Positions 34,910 to 47,400 of a stretch of 64,000 nt of DNA are shown here, in pieces. The position numbers and the translations under genes were made by a program. Source of the DNA: Liolophura sinensis (lineage: Eukaryota > Mollusca > Polyplacophora > Chitonida > Chitonidae); NCBI RefSeq assembly GCF_032854445.1, contig NC_088299.1, positions 16,051,608 through 16,115,607 on the forward strand, in the 5' to 3' direction. Within the stretch, counting starts at the first letter, position 1. Each line of letters begins with the position of its first letter. The notes under the pieces were generated by a model. The model was given only the letters and a program-made list of their open reading frames with translations, made no database searches and was not told the origin of the DNA.

Positions 34910-37900
34910 TCAGCTCAAGACTTTCAGTGTTGAGTCGTCTTCTACCAGAATCCCATTTTCTTTCCTCAACTCTCTGCTTGGAGACGGCTGGCTGTCTTCC
35001 TGCTGCACAGAACTTTGCTCTGCTAAAATCTGATTAGCTGGGTCTAGTTCATCACTTTCCTCTTCCTCCACATTAAAGTGTGACTCCTGCTTCATCCCAT
35101 TGTTTTTGCTGGCTGTTATCAACCCGCTGTGCGTTCTTAATCCACTGTCCCCTGGCTCACTGCTCATCCTTTCTCCAGTACTATTTGGCACATCACTCAC
35201 AGCCTCATGACTCTTGCCCTGCAACAGAGAAATTCATGGCTCATATGGTGTTGTTGTTGTTTTTACATGTGGGGGGGGGTGTTTTTTCTTTTCAGTTAAT
35301 TCATTGAACCCGAAAAGGTCAATTATGGCCATTTCCAATCCTTTCAAGGTCACAGTCCATTTTTTATGTTTAATACACCTACATGCCATTGATAATTCCA
35401 AACAGAAACTCAACCGTGTACTAAAGAACTGCTTCAACATTACTACCATACTCCATATAGCACCTAGTACGTTCGATGTTTTAAAACTTTAAACAAGTGG
35501 CTGAGGTGTGCCTAAGGTGCATGAAATTTTTATACTCAAAAAGCTCTCGAAGTTCCTATGGTGTACCTGTGGTACATCTTCTAAGTACTGATTTTTTTCA
35601 AAGTTCCTGAGGTACAGTTCAAGTTGCTTAGGTGTACTTGAGGTACATATCTCATATTCAAAAACCCGTCAAAACTCTCAAAGTTTCTAAGGTGTACCTG
35701 AGGTACATTTTTTAAGTGTTGATTGTTTCAAAGTTCCTGAGGTACAGCTGAGGAATAGGCAAGTAGCTGGGGTGTGTGTTTGCATAACATCACTGCCAAC
35801 ACCAGCAAATTTTGTACAGAAATCTAGAACGCTGAGGTCATTAGGGATGACGGTAATGAGACAGGAAGGCATGTCAAAAAAAAACCAAAACAAACAAAGA
35901 CACTGTCTCAACATTTGTTTCTAATTATACCTTATACATGCATTGTCTTCATTTAAATGTGGGTTAGACAATATGGTTCTAACCCACACGTGAAACAATT
36001 TTATTGAAGAATGCCGATTAAACAGCTCCGCTTGAGAACATAGGTGATGAGACTAAGCCTAACCAAGCCTACGTGCCTCCGTGACTGCGTGCCTCCGTGA
36101 CTACTTGCCTCACACAAGCTCCAAAGGTCAAGCTTGTCTAGTGGTGGAAGTGATATAAAGTGCACACAGAGAGCAGCACATGCGCTGTGTGCATTACTAC
36201 ATGAGGCACTTTATACCTGATAGGGCAACTTCAAGCCATAAATTGGGTAACTTTCTTTTTTTGGACAATATTAAGTCATCTATCTAAAGTTGAGTGTAAG
36301 TGTAAAGTAAACATGACTATCTCTGCTCAATGTTCAAATACACAGATATACATCTCCATCTGATGTTATACTAGAGTGAGAATTTACACTGGTACTCCAC
36401 ATATAACTGGAGAGAAAATACGTCAGTTTTTCTGAAATACGTCCTCAGTCTCACCTCTACGGCCTCACTGTCCCCAGACGGGCCGACATTCCCCGATGTC
36501 ACCGCAGGGCTTGCTGCTGATCTTTGCCAAGATGGCAGTACTGGTGTCGTCGTGGGAGCAGGAGGAAACTGACGTCTGAAAATTAGAAGAAAAGAAATAA
36601 AAAAAAAAAAGATGATTAAAGACGAATTTACAATGTAGTAGTAAGCACCCATGGAGATTCATCAATCAACCCATTTAAAACAAACTCACACGTAACCATG
36701 GCAGCAGACAATGAGGTCTGAAGCAAGGCTCAGAGATATAATATAAGTACAATGAGCTTAATGACAGAACGCTTCAATACCCTACACAAATGACTACAGA
36801 ATATTTTCCAGCATGGCGTAAAACACTAATTAAATAAATCATATGACTACACAGAAATTTACAAGCTGCACTGTTAGTCTGACACTAGGAACATCAAGAT
36901 CCACTTTATATCTTTACAAACTTTCCCATAGCAACCTAAAAATTCACTACGTTTTACTACAAACATTTCTGGGGATAGCAGAATTACTTTATATGGAGTG
37001 GTCAGATTGATGTACAAATACCTGTTGAGCAGAAGACCTTTGATAGAAGTGACTTCTGATTTGAGTTCAGTTACCAGCTGTGAATCCTGCAGTCTGCTCA
37101 AGCTAGCCTCTGTCTGCAAAATGGAAATTTCCACAAAACTGAAAATTGAAGAGACACAATTTGCAGCAAAATTCCAGAATGTTTTACTTCAGGTCTTTTA
37201 CTATCCATAACATCTAAATCTATGGCTGAACTTTGTAATTCTCAGAGCAGTGCACAAAAAGAATAAAGTTCCTTGTAAACTATTTTTTTTCTAGAAAAGA
37301 GAAATCTACACAAATTGTAATCAGTAAGACAGGTCATAAAACTTACTTCTGCTTTCCTTACATTTATGACTTTCCCGTACTCTCGATGAGTATCCCATCT
37401 AGAAACAGCTGGCACCACACGGTCCTGACTGCTTTGGTACAGGGAAAAACTTAAATGCCAGCGGAATATTTTTATGCTGTGCTGATATTACCATAGTAGT
37501 AACATCAACAGAGTAGTCTCCCTTGTAACCAATAACGTGTATCCCTCAATCATAATTTTCTAATGGTGGCAGATGACAGTTGAAAATTTACCTCTGACAT
37601 TTTTCATTCGATTTTCCGTACCAAGGGCAGCCACGACTGTGTGCTCGTGGCTAAGTTTAAATGGGTTGTGCATCAAGACTTGTGCATCCGTTAAAATTCA
37701 AATTTATAAAATTAGTTACGTTAAGCAGTGTCTAGAGACTCTGTGATTGGTCTAGGCATCATTCTAGCAGAGGAACAAGAGTGACCACTCGTCACTATTG
37801 CCCGACCTACCTTCTTGGCTCCTGATTGGATAGACAGCTCCTGAATTTGCTCCTCCTGCTGCCTTAATGTGGTCTGAATGGCCTGCAAAGTCTCCTGTAC

Positions 37901-40858
37901 TTTAACCAAAGTACTGCTCATCTCTGCTTGCACCTCTAACACTTGTGTCATAACAGATTTTTTGTGGTTTTCCTAAAAAATATGGTCTGACAACATCTTG
38001 ATAGAGCCGGTAGACGACGACACCTAATCCTCCAACAACAACAGTGAGCGCTGTGAAGTCACGCACTTTGGCCCAGGTAGATGAAGCAGGTGCTACAGGA
38101 CAGAAACAATATCAGGATTCATTCTGTAGTTCTTCTGGGCCGATTCTTTGATTTATTGCTTATTACCATACTCAGGAATTATTCATTTATACACTGAATA
38201 GCATTCAGGTTTATAGGTCAGAGTGGAGGAAAGGAGAGAGCCGCACATTAACCACCAACCTTCTACAAGTTACTGACAAACTTTCCAATGTATTGCTGCA
38301 ATTTGCCACACAAGCATTCCTGAACATGAAGGTCCAATGAACAGTGAGAGTGGAGCAATTTTCAAATTTCCTGCCTGAAAGCTAGGACAGAACCAGTATC
38401 TCAGTATCCTAGTGATCGAAAAACAAGCATCCTAACCACTCAGTCACAACTCGCTCTCCCCTTCTGACTCAGAGCTGGAGCAGAACAAGGCAGAAGCAGA
38501 AGCTCACACAATGACTGTGACAAGAGCAATGTTTTAGGTGAACAACCCCGCGCTTTGGTCAGCCTTATACAGAGGACTAACCCTGATATCTGATGTGCAA
38601 CTATATTGACTGTGTACAGGTAAATAAGTTACACTTACCCATGTGAGGAGAGTACTGCACCATGTGCCCTGTGTTTGCTGGGGTCCCCGAGGACATGACG
38701 CCGACATCTGTGCCCACATGCTCAATAACCCCTGACCTCTGCACAGCGAGCTGAACCTCAGACTCTGTTAATCCTACAGATGATTATTGGAAGACAAGAG
38801 ACAAGTTTGATCACATAACAACATCACCAAGGGAAGCATATATAAATACATGTATATTGTAACTCACCTGAAATTCTGTCCATGACTAAATAACTTTGCC
38901 AGACACCGAGAGGTCAACTGACAATACAAAGATCTTTGAAAAGGTAAATGATATTATTCTGGATATATGTAAGTTTCACCATGTAATACTAATACATTAT
39001 TATCATTATTTGCTGTAAAAATTCTCTTTTTCGGACGAAATTTCGGGTCAAGGGCACCGCTGACCACCTTATTAAGGCCACACAAACAGCGAGAGAAAGA
39101 ATTTCATAACTGCCTGACCAAGCCCGGGATTGAACCTGTCCTTCATGTATCCTTGCGATTAAAAGACAAGCATCTCAGCTGCTCAGCCACAAACTCTTCC
39201 TTTAGCCCACCAAATGAACATGTTTGAATGAGAACACAGAACACTTTACGGTTACCGGTTGTGGTTATTACTGGTGTGTCAGTCACGCAACAGCCCGTAA
39301 CATTAATGGCTGAAAGGCCTGTCTAGAGTAAAGATCCTGGCTTGTGTGTTTATGGATCATTCATACATTTCTACTTAACTCTACCAGCACTCACCCACAT
39401 TTAATTAAAGGATACATGAAATGTTGGGGTTTTATTTCTTAATATACAGTTTAGGATGCGTCCTAATATATAAAAGTGAAAAAAAGCTTCACTGGCTCGT
39501 AAAAACAGCTTTAATCCACAGTTTTCCCAAGGCCCCAATGGCCAGTCAACAAGTTAAATAATTTGCAGTCAGGACATCAATAACAATGGCTGTCAAAACA
39601 ACTCTGTGGGGTCCTAATATTGGGCACTAACCTGGTTTCGAGTTCCCAAAAACTTCATTTATGACATACATGTAATTTCTCAAATCTCCTTTTGGCATTT
39701 CTCTCACACCAAAGTGTTCATTTAAGAGTTCCTTTTTCATTTATGTGTCCAGTGTACTTACCTTTCTTTTCTTAAAAATGCCTTTTTTGTGGCAGAGAAC
39801 TGCTCTGAACGTTTGGATTCTGAAGAAAATTTACAGCTGTTGCAATCTGTAGAAAAGAACAAAAGAATTTACCTTACTGTTCACATCTAGGAGACTCACA
39901 ATAATAAATGCAACACTCTGGCTTCCCTGGCAGTCAATGATCAAGTAATACACCTCCCCTTCATTACAATCTGTCATTCTACACAGCACAATAGACTTTA
40001 GGTTAACTGCCACATGGCTGTACAAATATACAGCTTACCAACACATCCAAATGTTTATGTTTATTTATTTATTTGATTCTTCATCGAGCATACTCACGAC
40101 TCAAGAATTGTTCACACATTCAACAGCGGTCAGTTTTAAGAGTGGAAAAAAATGGAATGCCAGTCGTGAACCACCCTACCTTTAACTTTTGTTAAGCTAC
40201 TAACAAAGCGTCCCACGTGTACATTCAGACATACACCATATTGATGAAGAATGAGTTAACAGTGATACAAGCGTTATCCACCGCTTATTGTCACCAAAAG
40301 CCTCACACGCAGTCGCGAGCGAAGGAGAATCACATTTTAAGCCATGCACTGGACACTGAAAGACAAGTGCCCTTCACCATTCAGCATGTTCAAGGCTTTT
40401 TCTGTTTTTGTGAACAGACGGTTATCTAGGAAAGGAGCCAGCTATACGTAGGCCGTACCTTACACAAATTAAATGAAGTGAAATTGAAGCATAAATTGGT
40501 CAATGTAGGTCGCTGACTTCCCATTTTCTACGAAAAAAATGGTAGACTGCCTACATAACTACATATGCCGGTAGGCCTACCCAACCCATCTGTCATTCTG
40601 TTCTTGCATGTCTTGGGCTGGCCCTACAGTGTAGTGACTGTAGTCTCAACTTTAAACTTCATGATTCTCCATTAGTTCAATTAAATTACACGTTGATTAT
40701 TGTGATGATTGATCTGATAGCTGACAATCATAAACCTATCAAATTGCCAATCATCACCACAACTAATCAACGTTTAATTGAATTGAACTATTCCCTCAAC
40801 CCTTGTACTTTTTACAAGTACTTGCCAAGTTTTCCCTTGGATCATCCTGATCTGCCAT
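34910..40858 (-). CDS. PEX14: Peroxisomal membrane docking protein PEX14, with apparent indel frameshifts
   Basis: Core of the peroxisomal docking complex that binds cargo-loaded PEX5. Coding exons in transcript order: 40826-40858, 39762-39846, 38639-38773, 37811-38092, 37022-37113, 36455-36575, 34910-35218, summing to 1057 nt, one more than a multiple of three (about 351 residues; human 377). Exon 1 reads MADQDDPRENL. The N-terminal PEX5/PEX19-binding domain follows (IATAVNFLQNP in exon 2, GLTESEVQLAVQRSG in exon 3). The membrane segment is near residues 99-115 (TALTVVVGGLGVVVYRLY). A coiled coil (VQAEMSSTLVKVQETLQAIQ) and the signature LKSEVTSIKGLLLNRRQFPP come next, then an acidic low-complexity tail. 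Read literally, exon 2 contains a TAA and exon 4 shifts frame; both look like short indels near homopolymers. Intron 1 uses a GC donor. Head-to-head with PIGT. Identification is secure; integrity of this copy is not. Confidence 0.92.
35500..35770. repeat. Loose tandem repeat of a GAGGTACA motif in PEX14 intron 6
   Basis: AAAGTTCCTGAGGTACAG and AAGGTGTACCTGAGGTACAT recur irregularly about seven times. Confidence 0.65.
37955..37975 (-). other. PEX14: Apparent +1 frameshift in PEX14 exon 4
   Basis: The frame encoding the membrane segment and VVRPYFLG runs into a TAA at 37902-37904. The coiled coil (from SVMTQVLEV on), which has the phase required by the next exon, is one base over. Between them lie runs of four A (37968-37971) and six A (37958-37963); shortening either by one restores a single frame. 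The exon is 282 bases where 281 would keep phase. Confidence 0.7.
38140..38460 (-). mobile_element. Degenerate tRNA-derived SINE in PEX14 intron 3
   Basis: On the minus strand, GACTGAGTGGTTAGGATGCTTG resembles a tRNA 5' region with A box, and the AT-rich tail is at the left end. It differs from the main family. Confidence 0.5.
39040..39200 (-). mobile_element. tRNA-derived SINE fragment in PEX14 intron 2
   Basis: On the minus strand, GTGGCTGAGCAGCTGAGATG (A-box-like) and GGTTCAATCCCGGGC (a good B box) are spaced as in a tRNA head; related to the 38.1-kb copy. Confidence 0.65.
39762..39846 (-). other. PEX14: PEX14 exon 2 with two compensating frame disruptions
   Basis: The 85-base exon has the right length and phases (0 in, 1 out). 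The entry frame reads IATAVNFLQNPNVQSS, then meets TAA at 39772-39774. A neighbouring frame reads ATKKAFLRK, the expected continuation, before the original frame is needed again for the next exon. This implies one base missing before GCCACA and one extra A in AAGAAAAG. Confidence 0.7.
40060..40430 (-). mobile_element. SINE-like remnant in PEX14 intron 1
   Basis: TTATTTATTTATTTGATTCT at the left, then GCATACTCACGACTCAAGAAT and further body sequence related to the 38.1-kb copy. The head is poorly preserved. Confidence 0.5.
40673..40790. repeat. Imperfect 118-bp foldback (hairpin) element in PEX14 intron 1
   Basis: The left arm begins TAGTTCAATTAAATTACACG and the right arm ends with the near-perfect reverse complement, ...CGTTTAATTGAATTGAACTA. 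Arms of about 40 bases also share CAATCATCAC around a short central loop. It looks like a small MITE or foldback remnant. It starts only about 35 bases after the GC splice donor of PEX14 exon 1. Confidence 0.75.
40824..40825 (-). other. Non-canonical GC 5' splice site of PEX14 intron 1
   Basis: The exon ends AAAACTTG and is followed by GCAAGT. Using this GC keeps phase 0 into IATAVNFLQ of exon 2 and matches the usual junction in the protein family. The nearest GT (four bases further) would shift the frame. GC-AG introns are a known minor class with strong surrounding consensus, as here. Confidence 0.7.
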
Positions 40859-40882
40859 TGTAATGGAACTGACATCACCAAC
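40859..40882 (-). other. PEX14: PEX14 5'UTR segment with upstream 3' splice site
   Basis: On the minus strand a long pyrimidine tract followed by CATCTTTCAG ends 24 bases before the PEX14 start codon. This suggests that the first coding exon is the second exon of the transcript. A donor-like ACAA-GTAAGC at 41053/41052 (minus strand) could end a noncoding first exon near 41.05-41.3 kb. Confidence 0.45.
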
Positions 40883-41488
40883 CTGAAAGATGTGAAAAAA
40901 AAGCCATTAAATATAGCCATATTTAAGTGGTCATACGTCAGGCTAGGCCTACTTGTACAGTATTTTTTTGTCATTTTGTCGTTTTCATCAAAGCTCCACA
41001 CTAGACCCTACATGTAGACATGCCACATGATGAAATAAATATTCCAGCTTACTTGTACCAGCAAAAGGCAATGCCTACAGTAACTTGTCTTACTAAATTT
41101 TACTCAGCCAAAGCTAGTGATCATCATATGTCACGCACTGCTTGTCAATCTTGTTCGTGAATCGATGTCACTGTTTGTGCGTCTGAAATTGAGTGCACAG
41201 TACGTTAGTTTCGTCATGCTCGTTCAGCAAAGTTGTACGTCCACAAAATAGAATGTATGCTTGACACCTGATTTTTGTCCCCGTTCTCCATTGGCAGTTC
41301 ACAAGTCTTCCATTAGATCCACTCGATAACATATCTGAGAGGAGAATTCATGCTTGATGATCTATCCAAATTGTCCACACAAACGGATGGACCCTGCACA
41401 CGATGTCCCCATCCACCCACAGTTGTCCGAGAGACTGCATCCAACCAGCAGCACGCCGGATGTCTATAGGTAGGTCGGTACAGTGCGC
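40883..41488. promoter_or_regulatory. Divergent promoter interval between PEX14 and PIGT
   Basis: About 0.6 kb separates the first PEX14 coding exon (minus) from the PIGT start codon (plus). The gene order and orientation imply a shared promoter. I see no convincing TATA box, and transcription starts cannot be placed from sequence alone. Confidence 0.5.
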
Positions 41489-44400
41489 ATGGCAAGCTGT
41501 CCCGTATCCCATGAAAACATGCAGACGAAAACAGCGGCACGCTATTTTGATGTGTTCTTAATTTTTGGTGTGGCCTTCTATGCCCATTTGATCTCGGCTA
41601 AAGACAGTTTCACGGAGGAGCTCTATGTCAAGCCTCTACCTCACGGACATGTATATTTCCAGTTTCACTTCTCAACGAAATGGGAAGCTGATATCGGCTC
41701 CCCGGAAACATGTGAGCATACAACAACAACAATGAACTGTGTTAGTGTGTAACTGTAATGTTTAGCCTATCTTACTAGACAAAACGAGTTGGTCAATCTA
41801 GATTGTCTATAGGTTGCTGTTTAATTTTATATTCTGACAATTGGCGTCCTAGACACAGTCTAACATTCATTTGAGAATACTTGTCTTCCGCTGTTAAGTA
41901 GTGTGCTTATTTATATGTCACAGGAAAGTTCGTCAGTAACTTTCCAAAGGTTAGTGGTTTACCAGTCTGGTTTCCTCCGCTTATAAAATTGACCACATCA
42001 TAGAGGTTAGAAATTATTAAGAATGGCCTTGAACAACAATCAGATAAATAAATGTGGCACATTCGCAATTTTGAAAGCTGTCAATTTTTAGTTGAAATGT
42101 TGCAAGATCTTGTAGAGCCGGGTGTTAATTTTTATGGCCTAGACCTAGCAATAAACATGTTTACTTGTCATTAAAACTCCACATTGCAAATCTTGTTCCC
42201 GCACAAGGAGAAACTGAAAACACCACATACAAAGTGCTATTTTGAAGTGTTACTGTTTGATTACCTATGGAAAGCAACTGCAGCCTCAACCAATGTGAAT
42301 GGGACATACTTTATATCCCAGTTTTATCATCCACTTTAGACTTGGCTTGTGAATTCATGCTGTTGCTTAGTTGCTTTGTGAAAACCCTTCTGGTTTATAG
42401 ATTTGCCTCCTGAAAACAACAACAGGGAGATCAATCTTGATATAAATAAATATAGTGAATGTAAAGATGGCTGTTTAAATTCTCAGCTAATACTTTGGTA
42501 ATTACTACATGCAGCTTATTTGGTTTATTTACTTATTTATTTGATTGGTGTTTTACGCCGTACTCAAGAATACTTCACTTATACGACGACGGCCAACTTT
42601 ATGGTGGGAAGAAATCCATGACCATCTGCAGGCTGCTGCAACACCTTGCCACCTTGCCAGAGGAAGCCAGCCAGCTTATCTGACATACATGTAGGTCCAG
42701 ATCTGTCTCTATTAACATGTCATTAAATCTGCGCCTTTTTCTATTTGTAATTCTCAGTCCAACATTATAGATTGTTCCCCAAATCCTTGGGTGAGCTGAT
42801 CTCGGCATACAATGTACAGGAGCTCCATCTCAGCTTGACACAAGGCCTGTGGAGGTATGAGAAGTGGGGATACCCAAAGGAGGATGCCCCTCCTGGGGCA
42901 GAACTCTGGGTGTGGTTCCAAAATAACACTCAGGAGTAAGTATTTGGCTCAGTTCATCCTCTACTCCAGATACTCAACTTTGCCATAAAAATCAGGTACA
43001 TGTAAGTTACACGGGGTTGTTTTTTTAAGCCCTTAAGCTGACAAAGAACCAATTAAAGCAACAGTCACACTGTTCTTAGATAGGGATTTCTATTCCTAGG
43101 GCCTGTTCTTAGGGTAACAATAAGTGGTCAACAGTAAATATTTGTGGGTATTTTCGCAGTGTTGTGCACTCTGGTCTCTGCTATCCATAAAGCCAATCAG
43201 AATCGTTTAAGTGAAAAATTCTTAACATGGTGTTAAGCAATAATCAAATAAATACATTGCTAATCAAATATCTATGTAAATAATGAAATGAGTAGGAAGA
43301 CTGATTGCTGTTGATGAAGGACAGCGGTCAAATATTACCTCTAACAAAGGATACTTGAAAAGTTAAAGTGTCAGTCTGCAGTGTGTGATGGGGTTGTCTC
43401 AGGAAAATCATTGTGAGCATTGCTATAAAAGTGTCAGAAGTCAAAGACTGATACAGTTGTGCAGAATCAATGTATGTCTCTGTTGATAGTGTGGACAAGA
43501 CCTGGAGTGAACTGAACAATGCCCTGTCTGGCCTGTTTTGTGCCACTCTAAACTTCATGGACAATAAATCTACGACAAGTCCCAGGTGGAGTTTCCGACC
43601 AACAGGGCTGGCCACGAAGGAGTACGCCAGGGAATCTGGTTTCCTCAGGTATTCAGCCCTGCCCAGAGAAATTGCCTGTACAGAGAACCTCACACCATGG
43701 AAAAAACTGCTACCCTGTGATTCAAAGGTTTGTCTGATATCTGGTGGGTTTCTAGGGTTCTGCTATGTACATGTACTGTATTGATCTGTACATGTACTGT
43801 ATTGATCTCTACATGTACTGTATTGATCTCTACCTGTACTGTATTGATCTCTACATGACCTGAATTACTCATTCTGGCATTGATCCCAGAAAGGTTTTTG
43901 GAAATTTGTATCGGTAGACAGTAATCTTACCTCTTGATGGAAAAAACAAACTTTTCAGCACCAAAATTGGTACTTTCTGATCTTCATTTGCATCTGAAAG
44001 TGTTGGCTTTTGGCGTTTTTACTTTGAGGTCAGTGTGATTTGCTGAAGAATCTTGTGATTTGCTGAAGAATGTTGTGATTTGCTGAAGGATTTTGTGATT
44101 TGCTGTAGGATCTTGTGAGTGTTGTGATTTGCTGAAGGATCTTGTGATTTGCTGAAGGATCTTGTGATATGCTGAAGGATCTTGTGATTTGCTTTAAAGG
44201 GTGTTCTGTGTACATGTACCCTTATTCTTCTAATTTTTGGGACATATTTGTAGCATTGAAAGCAGAATATAACATTTCTTTCTAAGATTTTTTGGAAAAG
44301 TAAATATATGAGTGTGCTGTTCATTAGATGGTCTAACCCTGTGAGAAAAAAGAAACTAAATATTCCTGCTACAGTTACATATATGCTGGCTGAAAAGAGC

Positions 44401-47400
44401 AGTCCAGGTGTTCCAAAACTGAGAAATATAATATGCAAATCTGTTGAAACTTACATTACATATGTACATGTTGTTCTGAATAGATATGACATCATCTTTC
44501 ATGTAGGCCTACTTTGCACATTTTATGTTTTAAATTATAGACAAGTTAGAGTTTTTCTGCACTCTAAATTTTGATAATATTTATGACTTTAAAATTAGTA
44601 ATCTCAGTCCTACCTTGTTTGGCCCTCAGCATAGAATATGTGAAGTGCTGGTCGACCCAGTGCCCACTGACAGGTATTTTGTTGTAGGTTGGATTGTCTA
44701 CCTTGTTCAACACAGTGAAGCTGTATGATGCTAACTACCACAGTCTCAGTGTTCATATCCGGCCAGTATGCTCAGTGAGTATGTCAACATGTTATATTGT
44801 TTATTTCTGCATTGAAATAATTGCCATGGCCTCATGTTATTTATCCATTATTATCATGGTTACATGTAACCATGTGTTATCACTGACCTCTAAGCAAAAG
44901 GGTCAATGCCAAACATACCAAATATACAGTGCCACCCTCTCCCAGAAGTAAACTCACTGAAGATTACCTGCTGATCATGCCCACAGCATGTGAGGATTAA
45001 AGCAGACATAAAACGTTTAGTTTTCATTTCTTCATGGGTAGCCTCTCATGTATCATACCACAAAAAGATACAAAAAGGCTTTTTAGATTTTTTCTCAGGG
45101 CGAAAAAAAAATGGCTTTAAAATTACAGATTTTCCAAGGCCGCAACAGTCAGTCTGGAAAGGAAGCGGAATATGTTTGTGACATCAGTGGTAATAGCTGT
45201 CAATACAACTTTTTGGAAGGAACTGTCTGAATGGTGTGTAAAGAGCTGCTCCCCTGTTCCCGCTAAGCTCATCGATGAAATGAATTATTTCCGAAAAATT
45301 TCCAAACCTTGATTGAAGATATGAATCAAATAGAGCGGTCATTTAGAGATATAAGCTGTGCATTAAAAATGAAAGAAATGTTAAATTTCTTTGTTGGCAT
45401 AACTTTCTTCATTTGTCTTAAAACCATAATCTTAGTTGTACAGTTCATTTTCATCATATCCTTTAAGCACAACTGGTGAATAGTGTGTGATGGCTGTACT
45501 GTAGCTCCTTAATTTAGGCATCCTTTTTTGTTCCAGTAATTTTGATTAAAGGCAAGGTGTTTATATGAAATACATCTATTATGTTGAGCAAAATCTTCAA
45601 CAAACTATTAAAAAGGAATTGATAATTAATAACAAAGCCACATACAAAACATGTTTTTGTAAAATTTCATTTTCATCAATTAGTGGGAATTGTGCCTGAA
45701 GTTGCATTGGAGCCCACATTATGGGTTTTTAAAATGCTGTCCTGCGCTTGCCTGTGGGAACACATTGGCAGTGCAGTGTGGCATTGGAACACATGCGCAG
45801 TCCAATGCTCTGTAGGGACACACTGGCAGTGTAATGTTTTCATGGAAACACAATGGCAGTCTAATGTTCCATGGGAACACATGAGCAGTCTAATGTTCCA
45901 TGCGAACACATGGGCAATCTAATGTTCCATTGGAACAAACGGGCAGTGTGATATTCCATGTGAAGACATGGGCAGTGCAATGCTCTATGGGGACACATTG
46001 GCAGTGTAATGTTCCATGGGAACACATGGGCAGTGTGATATTCCATGCGAAGACATGGGCAGTCTAATGCTCTATGGGGACACATTGGCAGTGTAATGTT
46101 CCATGGGAACACATGGGCAGTGTGATATTCCATGCGAACACATGGGCAGTCTAATGCTCTGTAGGGAGACATTGGCAGTGTATTTATTTATTTATTTGAT
46201 GTGTGTTTTACACTGTACTCAAGAATATTTCACTTATACGACGGCGGCCAGCATTATGGTGGGTGGAAACCCGGCAGAGCCCGGGGGAAACCCACGTCCA
46301 TCCACAGGTTGCTGGTAGACCTTGCCACGTACGGCCGGAGAGGAAGCCAGCATGAGCTGGACTTGAACTCACAGCGACCGCATTGGTGAGAGACTCCTGG
46401 GTCATTACGCTGCGCTAGTGTGCTAACGCGCTAACCAACTGAGCTACGGACATTGGCAGTGTAATGTTTCATGGAAACAAAATGGCAGTCTAATGTTCCA
46501 TGGGAACACATGAGCAGTCTAATGTTCCATGGGAACACATGGACAGTTTAATGTTCCATTTGAACTCATTGGCAGTCTAATGTTCCATATGAACACATGG
46601 ACAGTCTTCCTCCACGACTGAATATTATGAACCTTACACAACAGGCCCCTGGTTAGCTGATTGCAGGACAACTTTTTTCCCTCCAAATATCAAAGAGTAA
46701 CTGTAAAATCGGAAACCTTTGTTAGCCTCATAATTCTTACACTGAAAGGAGGTTTCCGAGATTCTAACATTCAGCCAACCGTGCATTATATATAATGCGC
46801 TACCGTGGATCAACAAGCTCGAAATGACAAGTTTGCACCACAATTAAACTTGAACGCTAGGCCATTGCCAACAGTATGCCCAGTTTGGGTAGGCTGGAGC
46901 GGAAGCCGAAAGACTAGCCACAAGTCCATTCGATCTTTTTTTATGAACCGGTTGAAAGCAACTGTCCAAGCAACAACGTCGACAGCGTGCAGCCTCATAC
47001 TCATGAGTCATTCTTGTAGTATAAGGAGATCATTATACAAAGTTCTCCGCAAGCAGACCAGTCAAATCTAATCTAGAAAATGAATTGTATTTTTTTGTAA
47101 CTTTAAAAAAAAAACATTTGATTCTAGTGGTGAATTTTACCAGTAACTTAATTGGTTTACTTAAGTGATGTCAGGAACAGGACCTTGGTTTGTTTCAGAT
47201 GCCACACCCAATCCTGTCAGTTATAATTCCTGAACAAATAACATTTATGGTGCTATTGATGTTGTGGAAATCACAAAAAATAAAATACATCAAAAAGATA
47301 TATGAATAAACATAAATTAAACAATTTCCTACTGTTTATGTCTTAAGTTAATGGACTGTCTGCAAAGGAGTACTTTAAAAAAAGTTCTGTCGTTTTAAAA

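Noticed and set aside
37977..38092. A tiny intron at TTTTTTAG in PEX14 exon 4 to explain the frame change
   Set aside because: The membrane-segment homology runs right up to this AG, so there is no room for an intron; a homopolymer indel is simpler.
46100..46450. A tRNA gene on the minus strand at 46.35-46.45 kb
   Set aside because: A and B boxes are present, but the spacing, lack of an acceptor-stem partner, long body and AT-rich tail fit a SINE.
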